A DNA stretch of 64,000 nucleotides. Origin: Deltaproteobacteria bacterium (GTDB lineage Bacteria > Desulfobacterota > Syntrophorhabdia > Syntrophorhabdales > Syntrophorhabdaceae). Shown here piece by piece: positions 44,757-53,143 of this stretch. The stretch spans positions 62,001-126,000 of the forward strand of contig JAKORG010000003.1 of the NCBI GenBank assembly GCA_029777945.1. Reading direction: 5' to 3'. The first letter of the stretch is position 1; each line of letters opens with the position of its first letter. The notes beneath the pieces are model-generated. The model saw only the letters and a list, made by a program, of their open reading frames with translations. It made no database searches and was not told the origin of the DNA. The position numbers were made by a program, and so were the translations under genes.

Positions 44757-45265
44757 TGTCACCGCAATATAATTATGTCACCCCCTAACTGCAAGATGAA
44801 AATGTCACCTCTTGTAGTATATAACAGAACTCTCATTTTACCACCACAAGGCGACGATAAACCTACACACTTTGAAAGGAAATGGGTATTAGACTCATAT
44901 TTGCAGATTCACCTTAAGGCAAGGGGAAGGGCAGAGCAGAATTAAGACTCAACAATATTACCGATATGGACAGAGCAACAAAGATATTCACTCCAAAATA
45001 TACAAGGCTCTTCGGTCACGAACCAGTGGATAAGGTGTCTCTATGGAGAAAGATACCTGATTATCTGAACATAAACAATATACTCTTGTTATTATTAACC
45101 GCTGGCTTGATGGTTCATGGCATGTATTCCATCATGATTATGGAGAAATACCCTGTGTCTTATGGGAGGGTGTATGCCCTGCCGGGACATCATCTGTGTC
45201 TATGGCAGGGCATAAAGATCATAACTACATGGTGACATATTCAATTTGTAAAAAAGGTGAGATTT
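44757..45265 (+). mobile_element. Degenerate insertion-sequence remnant
   Basis: TGTCACC occurs three times at the left (44757, 44776, 44803) and its inverse GGTGACA at 45231, with a variant GGTGAGA at 45256, like the multiple terminal repeats of some insertion sequences. Inside are short frames that read as transposase C-terminal parts: F-E-R-K-W-V-L-D-S-Y-L-Q-I-H and, after frame changes, I-N-R-W-L-D-G-S-W-H-V-F-H-H-D-Y. No intact transposase. The family is not identified. Confidence 0.5.
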
Positions 45266-45304
45266 TTATGTTGGGGTAACAGGTCGCTGGATTTATTATT
45301 TTGA

Positions 45305-45376
45305 AGCGAACGGCTCGCGCTTCACCTGCGCTGCGCAGCGTAGCGAAGCAGCGTCAGGTGGAAGCGCATGTTGGAC
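45305..45376 (-). other. attC-like integron recombination site
   Basis: Read on the minus strand, GTCCAAC (a perfect RYYYAAC) opens a long imperfect palindrome whose arms GCGCTTCCACCTGACGCTGC and GCAGCGCAGGTGAAGCGC pair with two unpaired bases on one arm, the extrahelical bases typical of attC. The other end reads GTTCGCT, a degenerate GTTRRRY. It begins six bases after the stop of the HNH gene, as cassette sites do. Confidence 0.7.
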
Positions 45377-45381
45377 AGACA

Positions 45382-45963
45382 TTATCGTTTCCACTCAATG
45401 TGGTCGTTAATGTGATGCTTTTCAAATGTTTCGAGAATTTCTTCACAAAAACGCATCGTTTCCGTATCACCCAATGATTTTGCCAACTCGTATAGGTGAA
45501 TAAACATCTTTTTGCCAGTTTCTGTCTGTTTATAATTTTTCTTCCTGAAGTTATGGATTGAGCAAAGGGTCTGACCATTCGCTACTTCCGCTTTGCCGCC
45601 CAAATCTTTCGGAATGATGTGGTCAGCATGGATTTCATAGCCGTTGTGCCTACCACGTCCACAAATTACGCAACGATAGTTATCTCGCCTAAAAATTTCT
45701 TCCTTCTGCTCTGGTGTAAAATCTTCTAACTCACGCTCCTTAACGGCTCTTGGATCATACCTGTAGACATCCTTCCTTACTTTGATGAGAAAGCCTTTCT
45801 GATGTAATGCTCGGATAGCACGCCATGGGTCTCGCGGCGGTGTGCGATGTGATTTCAGCCATTGTTCAGTTACCCAATCTACGACGGGGCCATGCTCAAG
45901 GTCTTCATTTGGATGAGCATAAAAATACTCCATAATAAGCTCACTGACGGTTTTATCTCCCAT
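45382..45963 (-). CDS. HNH endonuclease, likely restriction enzyme of a cassette-borne RM system
   Basis: A 193-residue protein with an N-terminal winged-helix-like DNA-binding part (residues 1-75) and a C-terminal HNH nuclease domain: C-V-I-C-G-R-G-R-H-N-G, E-I-H-A-D-H-I-I-P, L-G-G, and L-C-S-I-H-N. It starts within the end of the methyltransferase gene (11-base overlap) with GGAGAG upstream. Pairing with a DNA methyltransferase suggests a type II restriction enzyme. The recognition site is unknown. The gene is more GC-rich than its surroundings and is followed by an attC-like site. Confidence 0.8.
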   Translation of the reverse strand: MGDKTVSELIMEYFYAHPNEDLEHGPVVDWVTEQWLKSHRTPPRDPWRAIRALHQKGFLIKVRKDVYRYDPRAVKERELEDFTPEQKEEIFRRDNYRCVICGRGRHNGYEIHADHIIPKDLGGKAEVANGQTLCSIHNFRKKNYKQTETGKKMFIHLYELAKSLGDTETMRFCEEILETFEKHHINDHIEWKR

Positions 45964-46762
45964 GTATCTCTCCGAGAGGTAAACTTTGTTGCATCAATTC
46001 CGGTGCAGATAGAATTCGTTTTTTAGTCAGTTCACAATACGTGGGGTCAATTTCAATTCCGATTCCAATTCTGTTTAGTATCGCTGCAGCAATCAAAGTA
46101 GTACCACTACCAGCAAACGGGTCTAATACAGTGTCACCAACAAAACTGAAGAGTTTTATACAGCGACGCGGTAACTCAAGGGGAAATGGCGCTGGATGTC
46201 CTATCTTTTTCTTGCTTTCGCCGCTAAATGTCCAGACACCATTGGTCCAGTTCATGAACTCCGATTTGGTTATATCTGACTTTCTGCTCCCACTGGTTTT
46301 GCGCCAGCGTTTCTTATACAGCACAACAATTAGTTCCACGGGCGCTATCACAAACGGCGCGGTTGCACTCATCCATGAACTCCAAGCCGTGCGACGCGAA
46401 ATATTCCCCTCATTCCATACAATTGTTGAATGATATTGAAAACCGACTTGCTTGGCAATTGTTGTAATGTCAGCCCCTACGCTTTGTTGACCGCCTTTAT
46501 TTTTGTCCAGTGGAATGTTCAGGCAGAATCTTCCGTCATCCCTTAAGAATTCAAAACATCTCGAGAGCCAGGCGCGAGTGAACTCTAAATATTTGGGATA
46601 AGAAATATCATCCCGATGGGAGTTGTATTGAATATCGACGTTATAAGGTGGAGAAGTGACAATTAAATCTATGCTATTAGGGCTAATAGCATGGGTGGTT
46701 AGAATGTCATCGTTATAGAGAATAATCTTATCAGTTGAGAAAAACTCGTTTGATTTTTCCAA
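45953..46762 (-). CDS. DNA methyltransferase (N4-cytosine/N6-adenine type)
   Basis: A 269-residue DNA amino-methyltransferase. The catalytic motif IV T-S-P-P-Y-N-V-D (about residue 35) comes before the SAM-binding motif I D-P-F-A-G-S-G-T-T near the C-terminus, a beta-class order. It also has R-R-T-A-W-S-S-W-M. The frame extends upstream to 46813, but that would cross the integron core site; the TTG at 46762 has AAAGGAG six bases before it and is chosen. It modifies DNA to protect it from the HNH enzyme encoded just downstream. Confidence 0.82.
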   Translation of the reverse strand: MEKSNEFFSTDKIILYNDDILTTHAISPNSIDLIVTSPPYNVDIQYNSHRDDISYPKYLEFTRAWLSRCFEFLRDDGRFCLNIPLDKNKGGQQSVGADITTIAKQVGFQYHSTIVWNEGNISRRTAWSSWMSATAPFVIAPVELIVVLYKKRWRKTSGSRKSDITKSEFMNWTNGVWTFSGESKKKIGHPAPFPLELPRRCIKLFSFVGDTVLDPFAGSGTTLIAAAILNRIGIGIEIDPTYCELTKKRILSAPELMQQSLPLGEIHGR

Positions 46763-46804
46763 TGGAAACTCCTTTGCCGTAATTATACCCCGCCCTATCC
46801 GTCT

Positions 46805-46811
46805 GCCTAAC
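46805..46811 (-). other. Integron core recombination site (attI/cassette boundary)
   Basis: GTTAGGC on the minus strand, a perfect GTTRRRY, about 43 bases before the methyltransferase start and 137 bases from the divergent integrase frame. It marks the expected start of the cassette; the region 46812-46947 would be attI. Confidence 0.6.
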
Positions 46812-46947
46812 AATTAATATCCCTATTTCGTTATATGATAAATAATCACATTTAGATATTTGAATGTCAAGTAAATATCATAAATAATTAAAGGTTCTAC
46901 TTGCTTTTATTATCGTAATTATATAACAATACCTAAAAATACGAAGG

Positions 46948-47410
46948 ATGATTTTTATGGTATTGGTGTCTAATAGATTAAAAGATACATTGCCTGAGTT
47001 TCAAAAATTTATTCTTGAGAGGAGGTTTATCCCTGAAAAATATATCCCGTTCTATGCGCTGAGGGTCAGTCAATTCCTTACATTCGCAGGGAATGAAACA
47101 GAAAAAGATATTGAGATACTTATACAGTGGCAAGGTAAGACGGCATCATATAAGCGATAAGGCAATCCAGACCGCCATAGGTGTTGCCCTGAAAAAATCC
47201 GGCATCGTCAAACACGCAACACCCCATACATTGAGACACAGCTTTGCCACCCACCTTCTCATGAACGGGGTAAATATCCGCGAGGTGCAGGAACTCCTCG
47301 GCCACAAAAATGTTGAAACAACTATGATCTACACCCATGTTATGAGGAATATGGCAAACGCCCCAAAAAGTCCCCTTGATATTATCATGCAAAAGAGTAA
47401 TAATCATTAA
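46948..47410 (+). pseudogene. Broken integron integrase (intI-like)
   Basis: The first frame (46948-47160) has an integrase N-terminal core-binding start ([21 protein letters not shown]). A second frame (47093-47410) has the catalytic C-terminal half: [23 protein letters not shown] and the T-T-M-I-Y-T-H-V active tyrosine, then S-P-L-D, an integron-integrase hallmark. About half the protein, including the first catalytic arginine, is deleted, and a frameshift joins the parts. It cannot be active. Confidence 0.8.
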
Positions 47411-47433
47411 ACATTAAAAAAGAAGGTTGTTAT

Positions 47434-48870
47434 TTGCGTCCAGTAACCATAATTGCAACATACCAGATAGGGCAGTTATTCGAGAGATTGCAGAAAAACC
47501 TAAAAGAATCAGGCCTCGTGGAAGACGTTATGGCGGTATCTTCGCCATTAACTTCAAATGAAACACTTAATCGAATAATCGCGGAGGTCAAGACTGATTA
47601 TTTTCTTCTTCTGCTCTTTGATAATATTGCTTCGTTTGAACCCCATGTATTGGGGAGGATGCTTGAGGCAGCCAAAACACATAGGGCGGGCATTGTCTAT
47701 TCAGACTACTACGATGAAGGAAAAGGAGGCAAAAAACCGCACCCCCTTATTGATTATCAGTTGGGTAGTGTCCGAGATGATTTTGATTTCGGTGCAATAA
47801 TGTTATACTCCACAGAGGCTGTAAAAAAAGTCCTTGAAAAATATGGGGAAATAAAGCCTGTTAAGTTTGCTGGTCTATACGATCTTCGACTCAAGGTGTC
47901 TATTGACAATCCAATTTATCACATAAGCGACCCCCTGTATTCTATTTTTGAAAACATAGATGATTCAAAAGGTGAAAGGCACTTTGCCTATGTAGACCCA
48001 AAAAATGCTGAAGTCCAGAGGGAGATGGAGCTGGTATTTACTGATTATCTGAAAAAGATTGGTGCCTATATCCCTCCAGAACGTCTCCAGAAGGCCGTGA
48101 AAAATACTGGTCATTTCCCTGTTGAGGTTTCTATTATCATACCAGTGAAAAATAGGGTAAATACCATTGCTGACGCTATCCAAAGTGCTATGTCTCAAAA
48201 GACAGATTTTACCTATAATATCATTGTGGTAGATAACCATTCCACAGATGGAACAACGGACCTCCTAATAGATCTGGCAGTAAAGAACAATAGCTTGATA
48301 CATCTTATCCCTGATAGAAGAGACCTCGGCATAGGCGGATGCTGGAACGAGGCGATTTACTCGAAAGCATGCGGCAGATACGCAATTCAGCTTGATTCTG
48401 ATGACCTCTATAGCAGTCCCAGCACACTCCAGAAGATTGTTGATATGCTCCGAAAAGGCAGCTATGCAATGGTAATAGGGTCATATACGATTGTTGATTT
48501 CAACCTAAATCCAATACCCCCAGGTTTAATTGACCACAGAGAATGGACAGATGATAATGGCCACAATAATGCACTCCGCATAAATGGCTTGGGTGCTCCC
48601 CGTGCATTTAACACAACTGTAATACGCCAGATAGGTTTTCCCAATGTGAGCTATGGAGAGGACTATGCAATAGCCCTTAGGATATGCCGTGAATACAGAA
48701 TAGGCAGGATATTTGAGAGCATATATCTGTGTAGACGCTGGGAAGGAAATACAGATGCAAATCTACCTCTGGAGAAGATAAATGCCCATAATGCCTTTAA
48801 GGATAGCATCCGCTCAGAGGAGATTATAGAAAGGCAGAAGATAAATAAAAGCTATGGAAGCCCATCTTGA
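47434..48870 (+). CDS. Family 2 glycosyltransferase
   Basis: A 478-residue protein. The N-terminal 200 residues resemble a divergent GT-A domain (I-V-Y-S-D-Y-Y-D), and the second half is a standard GT2 domain: V-S-I-I-I-P-V-K-N-R, V-D-N-H-S-T-D-G-T, the metal/nucleotide-binding L-D-S-D-D and S-Y-G-E-D-Y. It has no TM helix, so it is cytoplasmic. The start is TTG with AAGG upstream. The next gene starts 17 bases before its stop, so coexpression with a nucleotidyl-transfer-like protein is likely. Confidence 0.88.
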   Translation: MRPVTIIATYQIGQLFERLQKNLKESGLVEDVMAVSSPLTSNETLNRIIAEVKTDYFLLLLFDNIASFEPHVLGRMLEAAKTHRAGIVYSDYYDEGKGGKKPHPLIDYQLGSVRDDFDFGAIMLYSTEAVKKVLEKYGEIKPVKFAGLYDLRLKVSIDNPIYHISDPLYSIFENIDDSKGERHFAYVDPKNAEVQREMELVFTDYLKKIGAYIPPERLQKAVKNTGHFPVEVSIIIPVKNRVNTIADAIQSAMSQKTDFTYNIIVVDNHSTDGTTDLLIDLAVKNNSLIHLIPDRRDLGIGGCWNEAIYSKACGRYAIQLDSDDLYSSPSTLQKIVDMLRKGSYAMVIGSYTIVDFNLNPIPPGLIDHREWTDDNGHNNALRINGLGAPRAFNTTVIRQIGFPNVSYGEDYAIALRICREYRIGRIFESIYLCRRWEGNTDANLPLEKINAHNAFKDSIRSEEIIERQKINKSYGSPS

Positions 48871-49834
48871 AGATAGGATATTTGCCCGTTTTGATGGAAT
48901 GGACCTAAACGGTCTATGTATAAATCTTTTATCACAGCAGTTATTAACTTGGCCTATACTGAGGAAGGGCTATGATTTACTCAAAGGAATAAAGATCAGA
49001 ACCATATCCTGTAATGGTTTCACCGTAAGGCTTCAGCATAATCAAGGTAGAGTTACAAGCACCCTTGCGGATACAAGACCTGAAACCATAGAAAAAAGAC
49101 CTTGTTTTCTGTGTCTTAACAATCTTTTTGAAAAACAAAAAGGTATACTTTATAAGGACTTTCTTATTTTGTGTAATCCTGCCCCTGTTTTTCCCCATCA
49201 CTTAACCATTAATTCCATAGAACATACACCCCAGAGGATAGAATCCCATATAAGATTCTTCCTTGAGCTTTCAAAAGATTTAGGTGATAACTGGATTATC
49301 CTTTACAATGGACCAAAATGCGGGGCCTCTGCCCCTGATCATCTCCATTTTCAGGCCATACCCAAAGGTAATACGCCTATTGAAAGAGAATTCAACAATA
49401 ATAAAAAGCCTTTAAAATTTTCAGATATACCATATGTATCCATATACTATGGAGATAATCTTGGAAGGGTTTGTCTCATTATTGAAGGCAATGATATAGA
49501 GGCTATAGATGATGCCTTTAATAGGCTAATTGATGCCCTTAAATCTCACCTCAAGACAATTGACGAGCCCATGCTTAATATCGCCTGTTTTACAGAAAAA
49601 GGCCGTGTTAGCCTCATTGTATTTCCCAGGTCAAAACACCGTCCTGACGCATATTTCAAAGAAGGTGAAGATAAAATTACAATAAGTCCTGCTGCTATAG
49701 AGATGCTTGGGGTGATTGTTACACCTATAGAGAGAGATTTTTTAAGACTCAAAGGAGAAGATATAGAATCCATATACCATGAGGTCACAATTGATAAAAA
49801 AACTATGGAGATAGTGGTTTCCAATATGTCATAA
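48854..49834 (+). CDS. DUF4922/HIT-like nucleotidyltransferase or phosphorylase
   Basis: A 326-residue protein of the DUF4922 family, part of the HIT superfamily with Ap4A phosphorylase and GDP-galactose phosphorylase. It has a CxxC (R-P-C-F-L-C) that may bind zinc, F-P-H-H-L-T-I, and the active-site segment G-A-S-A-P-D-H-L-H-F-Q-A, where the last histidine of H-x-H-x-Q is the nucleophile. It overlaps the glycosyltransferase gene by 17 bases. A role in making or cleaving a nucleotide-sugar for that enzyme is inferred. Confidence 0.75.
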   Translation: MEAHLEDRIFARFDGMDLNGLCINLLSQQLLTWPILRKGYDLLKGIKIRTISCNGFTVRLQHNQGRVTSTLADTRPETIEKRPCFLCLNNLFEKQKGILYKDFLILCNPAPVFPHHLTINSIEHTPQRIESHIRFFLELSKDLGDNWIILYNGPKCGASAPDHLHFQAIPKGNTPIEREFNNNKKPLKFSDIPYVSIYYGDNLGRVCLIIEGNDIEAIDDAFNRLIDALKSHLKTIDEPMLNIACFTEKGRVSLIVFPRSKHRPDAYFKEGEDKITISPAAIEMLGVIVTPIERDFLRLKGEDIESIYHEVTIDKKTMEIVVSNMS

Positions 49835-49876
49835 TTATATAGAAGTCTTTGCGCTAATAAAAAGGGGGTTGACACT

Positions 49877-51001
49877 ATGAATCCATATCCAAATCTTTTT
49901 AGTCCGTTTAGGATTAAAAACCTTAATCTTCCCAATAGGATAACCATGGCACCCATGTATGTGGGATATGCTGACCCGGATGGAAGGGTAAATGACCTTG
50001 TCTTGGAACATTACAAAAGGATGGGGGCATCAGGGGCAGCCCTCATAGTTGTGGAAAATATGTGCATCGATCCCTCTGGCCTTGGTTCACCTTTTATGCT
50101 CAGGGTGGATAGAGATGATTACATAGAAGGCTTGAAAAAGATTGCGGATACCATTCGCAATGAAGGTTCATATGCCTTTGCCCAGATTAATCATGCAGGG
50201 AGATATGCCTATATGAAAGACAGGATTGTCCCATCCCCTGTTAAGATAGGTGATATAATACCGAAAGAGATGACCCGTGATGAAATATTAATGATGATTA
50301 AAAAGTATAAAGAGGCAGCAAAAAGAATAAAAGAGGCAGGATTTGACGGTGTAGAGCTCCACGGTGGAACAGGTTATCTACTAAGCCAGTTTATATCACC
50401 GAGATTAAATTTAAGGACAGATGAATTCGGTGGAAGTTTTGAAGGAAGAATGCATTTTCCTTTAAGTGTCATTGAGGCTGTAAGAGGCGCAGTAGGCAAT
50501 GATTACCCTGTCGGTTACAGATTTCTTGCCGATGAACTCTTCCCAGGAGGGTTCAGCCTTGATGAGGCAATCATATTTGCAAAGGCATGTGTTGAAAAAG
50601 GCATTGATTATCTATCTGTAATGGTAGGCACCCATGAATCATTTCACATGTCACCTTATGTGGAGATGGAAAGAAATGAGGGATACATGGTGCCTTATGC
50701 AGGGGCTATAAAAAAGGCCTTACCGGAAACACCTGTGATAGCTGCCGGTAGGATACAGACCCCTCAGTATGCAGATAAGGTTATAAAAGATGGTGAGGCA
50801 GACCTAATAGGTCTTGCAAGGGTTCTTTTTGCTGACCCATTATGGCCAAAAAAGGCAAAAGGTGAAATAGCCGAACCTATTGTTGCGTGTAACCCATCGT
50901 GTTCTCAATGTATGGATATGATCATGAAAGGTAAAAGGCCGTATTGCTCTCGCTGGAGTAAAGAAAAAAGAGAAGAATTTTTGAAAAAGACTCCCCATTG
51001 A
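49877..51001 (+). CDS. Old-yellow-enzyme-type flavin oxidoreductase with Fe-S motif, short form
   Basis: A 374-residue TIM-barrel FMN enzyme: N-R-I-T-M-A-P-M-Y, Q-I-N-H-A-G-R-Y, G-V-E-L-H-G-G-T-G-Y-L-L-S-Q-F-I-S-P, A-A-G-R-I. The C-terminus holds CNPSCSQCMDM and a later cysteine, matching the [4Fe-4S] site of the 2,4-dienoyl-CoA reductase branch, but the FAD/NADH domain that should follow is absent. It therefore probably takes electrons from another protein, such as ferredoxin or ETF. The substrate could be an enoate or unsaturated acyl compound. Confidence 0.88.
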   Translation: MNPYPNLFSPFRIKNLNLPNRITMAPMYVGYADPDGRVNDLVLEHYKRMGASGAALIVVENMCIDPSGLGSPFMLRVDRDDYIEGLKKIADTIRNEGSYAFAQINHAGRYAYMKDRIVPSPVKIGDIIPKEMTRDEILMMIKKYKEAAKRIKEAGFDGVELHGGTGYLLSQFISPRLNLRTDEFGGSFEGRMHFPLSVIEAVRGAVGNDYPVGYRFLADELFPGGFSLDEAIIFAKACVEKGIDYLSVMVGTHESFHMSPYVEMERNEGYMVPYAGAIKKALPETPVIAAGRIQTPQYADKVIKDGEADLIGLARVLFADPLWPKKAKGEIAEPIVACNPSCSQCMDMIMKGKRPYCSRWSKEKREEFLKKTPH

Positions 51002-51037
51002 ATATGAATTCCACTTACCTTAGCCAACAATAATCAC

Positions 51038-51066
51038 TTGATTATATTCAATTTAAGTTGTATATA
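51038..51066 (+). promoter_or_regulatory. Promoter of the cupin-trpS pair
   Basis: TTGATT, a 17-base spacer and TATATA, about 30 bases before the cupin start. Confidence 0.5.
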
Positions 51067-51094
51067 AGGATACGGTTTTTATGGAGGAATAGTT

Positions 51095-51451
51095 ATGGAT
51101 AAAAAGGATATGATGGGCTTCCCACCATGGGGAAAATGGTTTGTCCTCATTGATGAAGCTGATTTTAAGGTTAAAAGGATTGAGGTATTACCAGGTCATC
51201 GTTTGAGCTACCAGAAACATTTTAAAAGGGAAGAACACTGGCAGGTGGTGAGAGGAAAAGGCCTTGTAACGATTGATGGCAAAGAATACGAACTAACCCC
51301 AGGAGATTGTATAAAGATTCCAAAAGAGTCATTTCATAGAATAAAAAATATTGGAGATGTAGAGCTTGTTTTTATTGAGGTCCAGAGAGGAGAATATTTT
51401 GGTGAAGATGATATAGTAAGGATAGAAGATGATTACGGGAGGAATACTTAA
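51095..51451 (+). CDS. Cupin-domain protein (mannose-6-phosphate isomerase type 2-like)
   Basis: A 118-residue single cupin. It resembles the C-terminal domain of bifunctional mannose-1-phosphate guanylyltransferase/isomerase: R-P-G-H-type start (L-P-G-H-R-L-S-Y-Q-K-H), then E-E-H-W-Q-V-V-R-G-K-G and T-P-G-D-C-I-K-I-P-x-x-x-x-H-R. The four metal ligands of a cupin (H, H/E, E, H) can be placed. It ends one base before the trpS start, so cotranscribed. A sugar-binding or isomerase role is possible; substrate unknown. Confidence 0.88.
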   Translation: MDKKDMMGFPPWGKWFVLIDEADFKVKRIEVLPGHRLSYQKHFKREEHWQVVRGKGLVTIDGKEYELTPGDCIKIPKESFHRIKNIGDVELVFIEVQRGEYFGEDDIVRIEDDYGRNT

Positions 51452-52441
51452 ATGAAGAGGATTTTCAGTGGTATCCAGCCTACAGGAGAGATACATATCG
51501 GAAATTACATAGGTGCTATAAAGCAATGGATTGAGCTTACTTCTGAATACGATTGTATATACTGCGTTGTTGACTACCATGCCATAACAATAGAATATGA
51601 CATAGAACAGCTAAGACAGAGGACCATAGATACAGGTCTTATACTTATGGCCTGCGGTCTTTCTCCTGATAATTGTAAAATCTTTGTGCAATCTCATGTC
51701 CCTGAACATACTGAGCTTGCATGGATATTTAACTGTGTGACCCCCATTGGTGAATTAGAAAGAATGACCCAGTTTAAGGATAAGGCACGTCAACATAGAG
51801 AAAATATCAATATGGGGCTTATGGATTATCCAGTGCTTCAGGCTGCAGACATTCTTATTTATAAGGCAGGCTATGTGCCTGTAGGTGAAGATCAAGTCCA
51901 GCATATAGAACTATCAAGGGAGGTGGCAAGAAAATTTAATAATAGATTTAGTCCTCTATTTCCTGAACCCCAGGCAATACTTTCTCATGCACCGAGGATT
52001 TTAGGGGTGGATGGGATAAATAAAATGTCAAAGTCTATGAATAATTATATTGGCATTCTTGAAGATAAGGACATTATTTGGGAAAAATTAAGAACCGCTG
52101 TAACGGATGTAAATAGGGTGAGAAGAAAAGACCCTGGAAATCCAGAGCTATGTAATATCTATACAATCCATAGGGCATTTTCAGGAAATGAAAATTTATT
52201 AGAAATAGATAAGGGTTGTAGAAGTGCCTCTATTGGATGTATTGATTGTAAAAAAACATTGTTTGAAAACATGGTTAAAGAATTAGACCCAATAAGGGAA
52301 AAGGCTGAACAATTAAAAAAGAATGAGGATTATGTAAAAGATGTCTTAATGGATGGTGCAAAATTGTGCAGGGAAATGGCACAGAACACAATGGAAGAGG
52401 TGAGGACTTCTTTAGGTCTATACAGGCCAAAAATTCTTTAA
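51452..52441 (+). CDS. trpS: Tryptophanyl-tRNA synthetase
   Basis: A 329-residue class I synthetase. It has the short signature S-G-I-Q-P-T-G-E-I-H-I-G-N-Y (HIGH motif), V-G-E-D-Q-V-Q-H-I-E-L-S and the K-M-S-K-S motif. The ribosome binding site is GGGAGGA. Length and order are typical of bacterial TrpRS. Cotranscribed with the cupin gene. Confidence 0.95.
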   Translation: MKRIFSGIQPTGEIHIGNYIGAIKQWIELTSEYDCIYCVVDYHAITIEYDIEQLRQRTIDTGLILMACGLSPDNCKIFVQSHVPEHTELAWIFNCVTPIGELERMTQFKDKARQHRENINMGLMDYPVLQAADILIYKAGYVPVGEDQVQHIELSREVARKFNNRFSPLFPEPQAILSHAPRILGVDGINKMSKSMNNYIGILEDKDIIWEKLRTAVTDVNRVRRKDPGNPELCNIYTIHRAFSGNENLLEIDKGCRSASIGCIDCKKTLFENMVKELDPIREKAEQLKKNEDYVKDVLMDGAKLCREMAQNTMEEVRTSLGLYRPKIL

Positions 52442-52484
52442 CATCTTTTGGTTAAAATTTAAGCCACTAATTCAGTAAAAGACC

Positions 52485-52513
52485 TTGACTTTGTCTTTAT
52501 CCGATTATACTAT
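52485..52513 (+). promoter_or_regulatory. Promoter of DUF502-tatC
   Basis: TTGACT, a 17-base spacer and TACTAT ending nine bases before the ATG at 52523, which means a very short leader. There is no ribosome binding site in between. Confidence 0.5.
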
Positions 52514-52522
52514 AAGTCACCT

Positions 52523-53143
52523 ATGGGGTTATCAAAGCATATAAAAAAGACTTTTATTACAGGTTTTTTTGTATTAATACCCCTTTTGGTCACAATCTAT
52601 ATTGTGTATTTTATTATCTCATCCATTGACTCTATTATCTCGCCACTCATTAAAAACATAATTGTAAATACTACAAGAAAAGAAATATATATACCTGGCA
52701 CGGGCTTTATAGTTTTTGTGATTATTACATATCTCGTTGGTGTGCTTGCCTCTAACTATTTTGGTAAAAAATTGCTTTTTTATGGCGAGGCAGTGGTGAA
52801 TAAAATTCCTTTTGTAAAAGGTATTTATAGGGCCTTAAAAGACATTTTTCACACCTTTTCCTTTGAAAGCACTAAGGCCTTTAAAGAGGTTGTGTTGGTG
52901 GAAATGCCGATAAGTAGAAGATTTTTTATTGGATTTATTACAAAAAGGTTTAAAACAAAAGAAGGCAAAGAATTCTGCAATGTATTTATCCCCACAACAC
53001 CAAACCCTACATCTGGTTTTCTTATTGTTGCTGAAGAAAATGAGGTGATTTTACTTAATATTACCCCTGAAGAGGCTATTAAATATATTGTCTCCTTAGG
53101 ATTTACACAAACAGACCTTTCATGGAAAGAAAAAAGCTCATAG
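52523..53143 (+). CDS. DUF502 family membrane protein
   Basis: A 206-residue protein of the DUF502 family. It has two N-terminal TM helices (residues 10-32 and 55-78), then P-F-V-K-G-I-Y-R-A-L-K-D, F-I-P-T-T-P-N-P-T-S-G-F-L and E-E-A-I-K-Y-I-V-S-L-G, all family motifs. The domain faces the cytoplasm; in bacteria it is linked to envelope functions but has no defined role. It overlaps tatC by 22 bases. Confidence 0.9.
   Translation: MGLSKHIKKTFITGFFVLIPLLVTIYIVYFIISSIDSIISPLIKNIIVNTTRKEIYIPGTGFIVFVIITYLVGVLASNYFGKKLLFYGEAVVNKIPFVKGIYRALKDIFHTFSFESTKAFKEVVLVEMPISRRFFIGFITKRFKTKEGKEFCNVFIPTTPNPTSGFLIVAEENEVILLNITPEEAIKYIVSLGFTQTDLSWKEKSS

Noticed and set aside
44724-45235. Two short plus-strand reading frames as real genes
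   Set aside because: They lie between insertion-sequence-like end repeats, lack ribosome binding sites and match transposase pieces across frame changes.
46762-46813. The upstream TTG at 46813 as start of the methyltransferase
   Set aside because: It would include the integron core site in the protein; the TTG at 46762 has a proper ribosome binding site.
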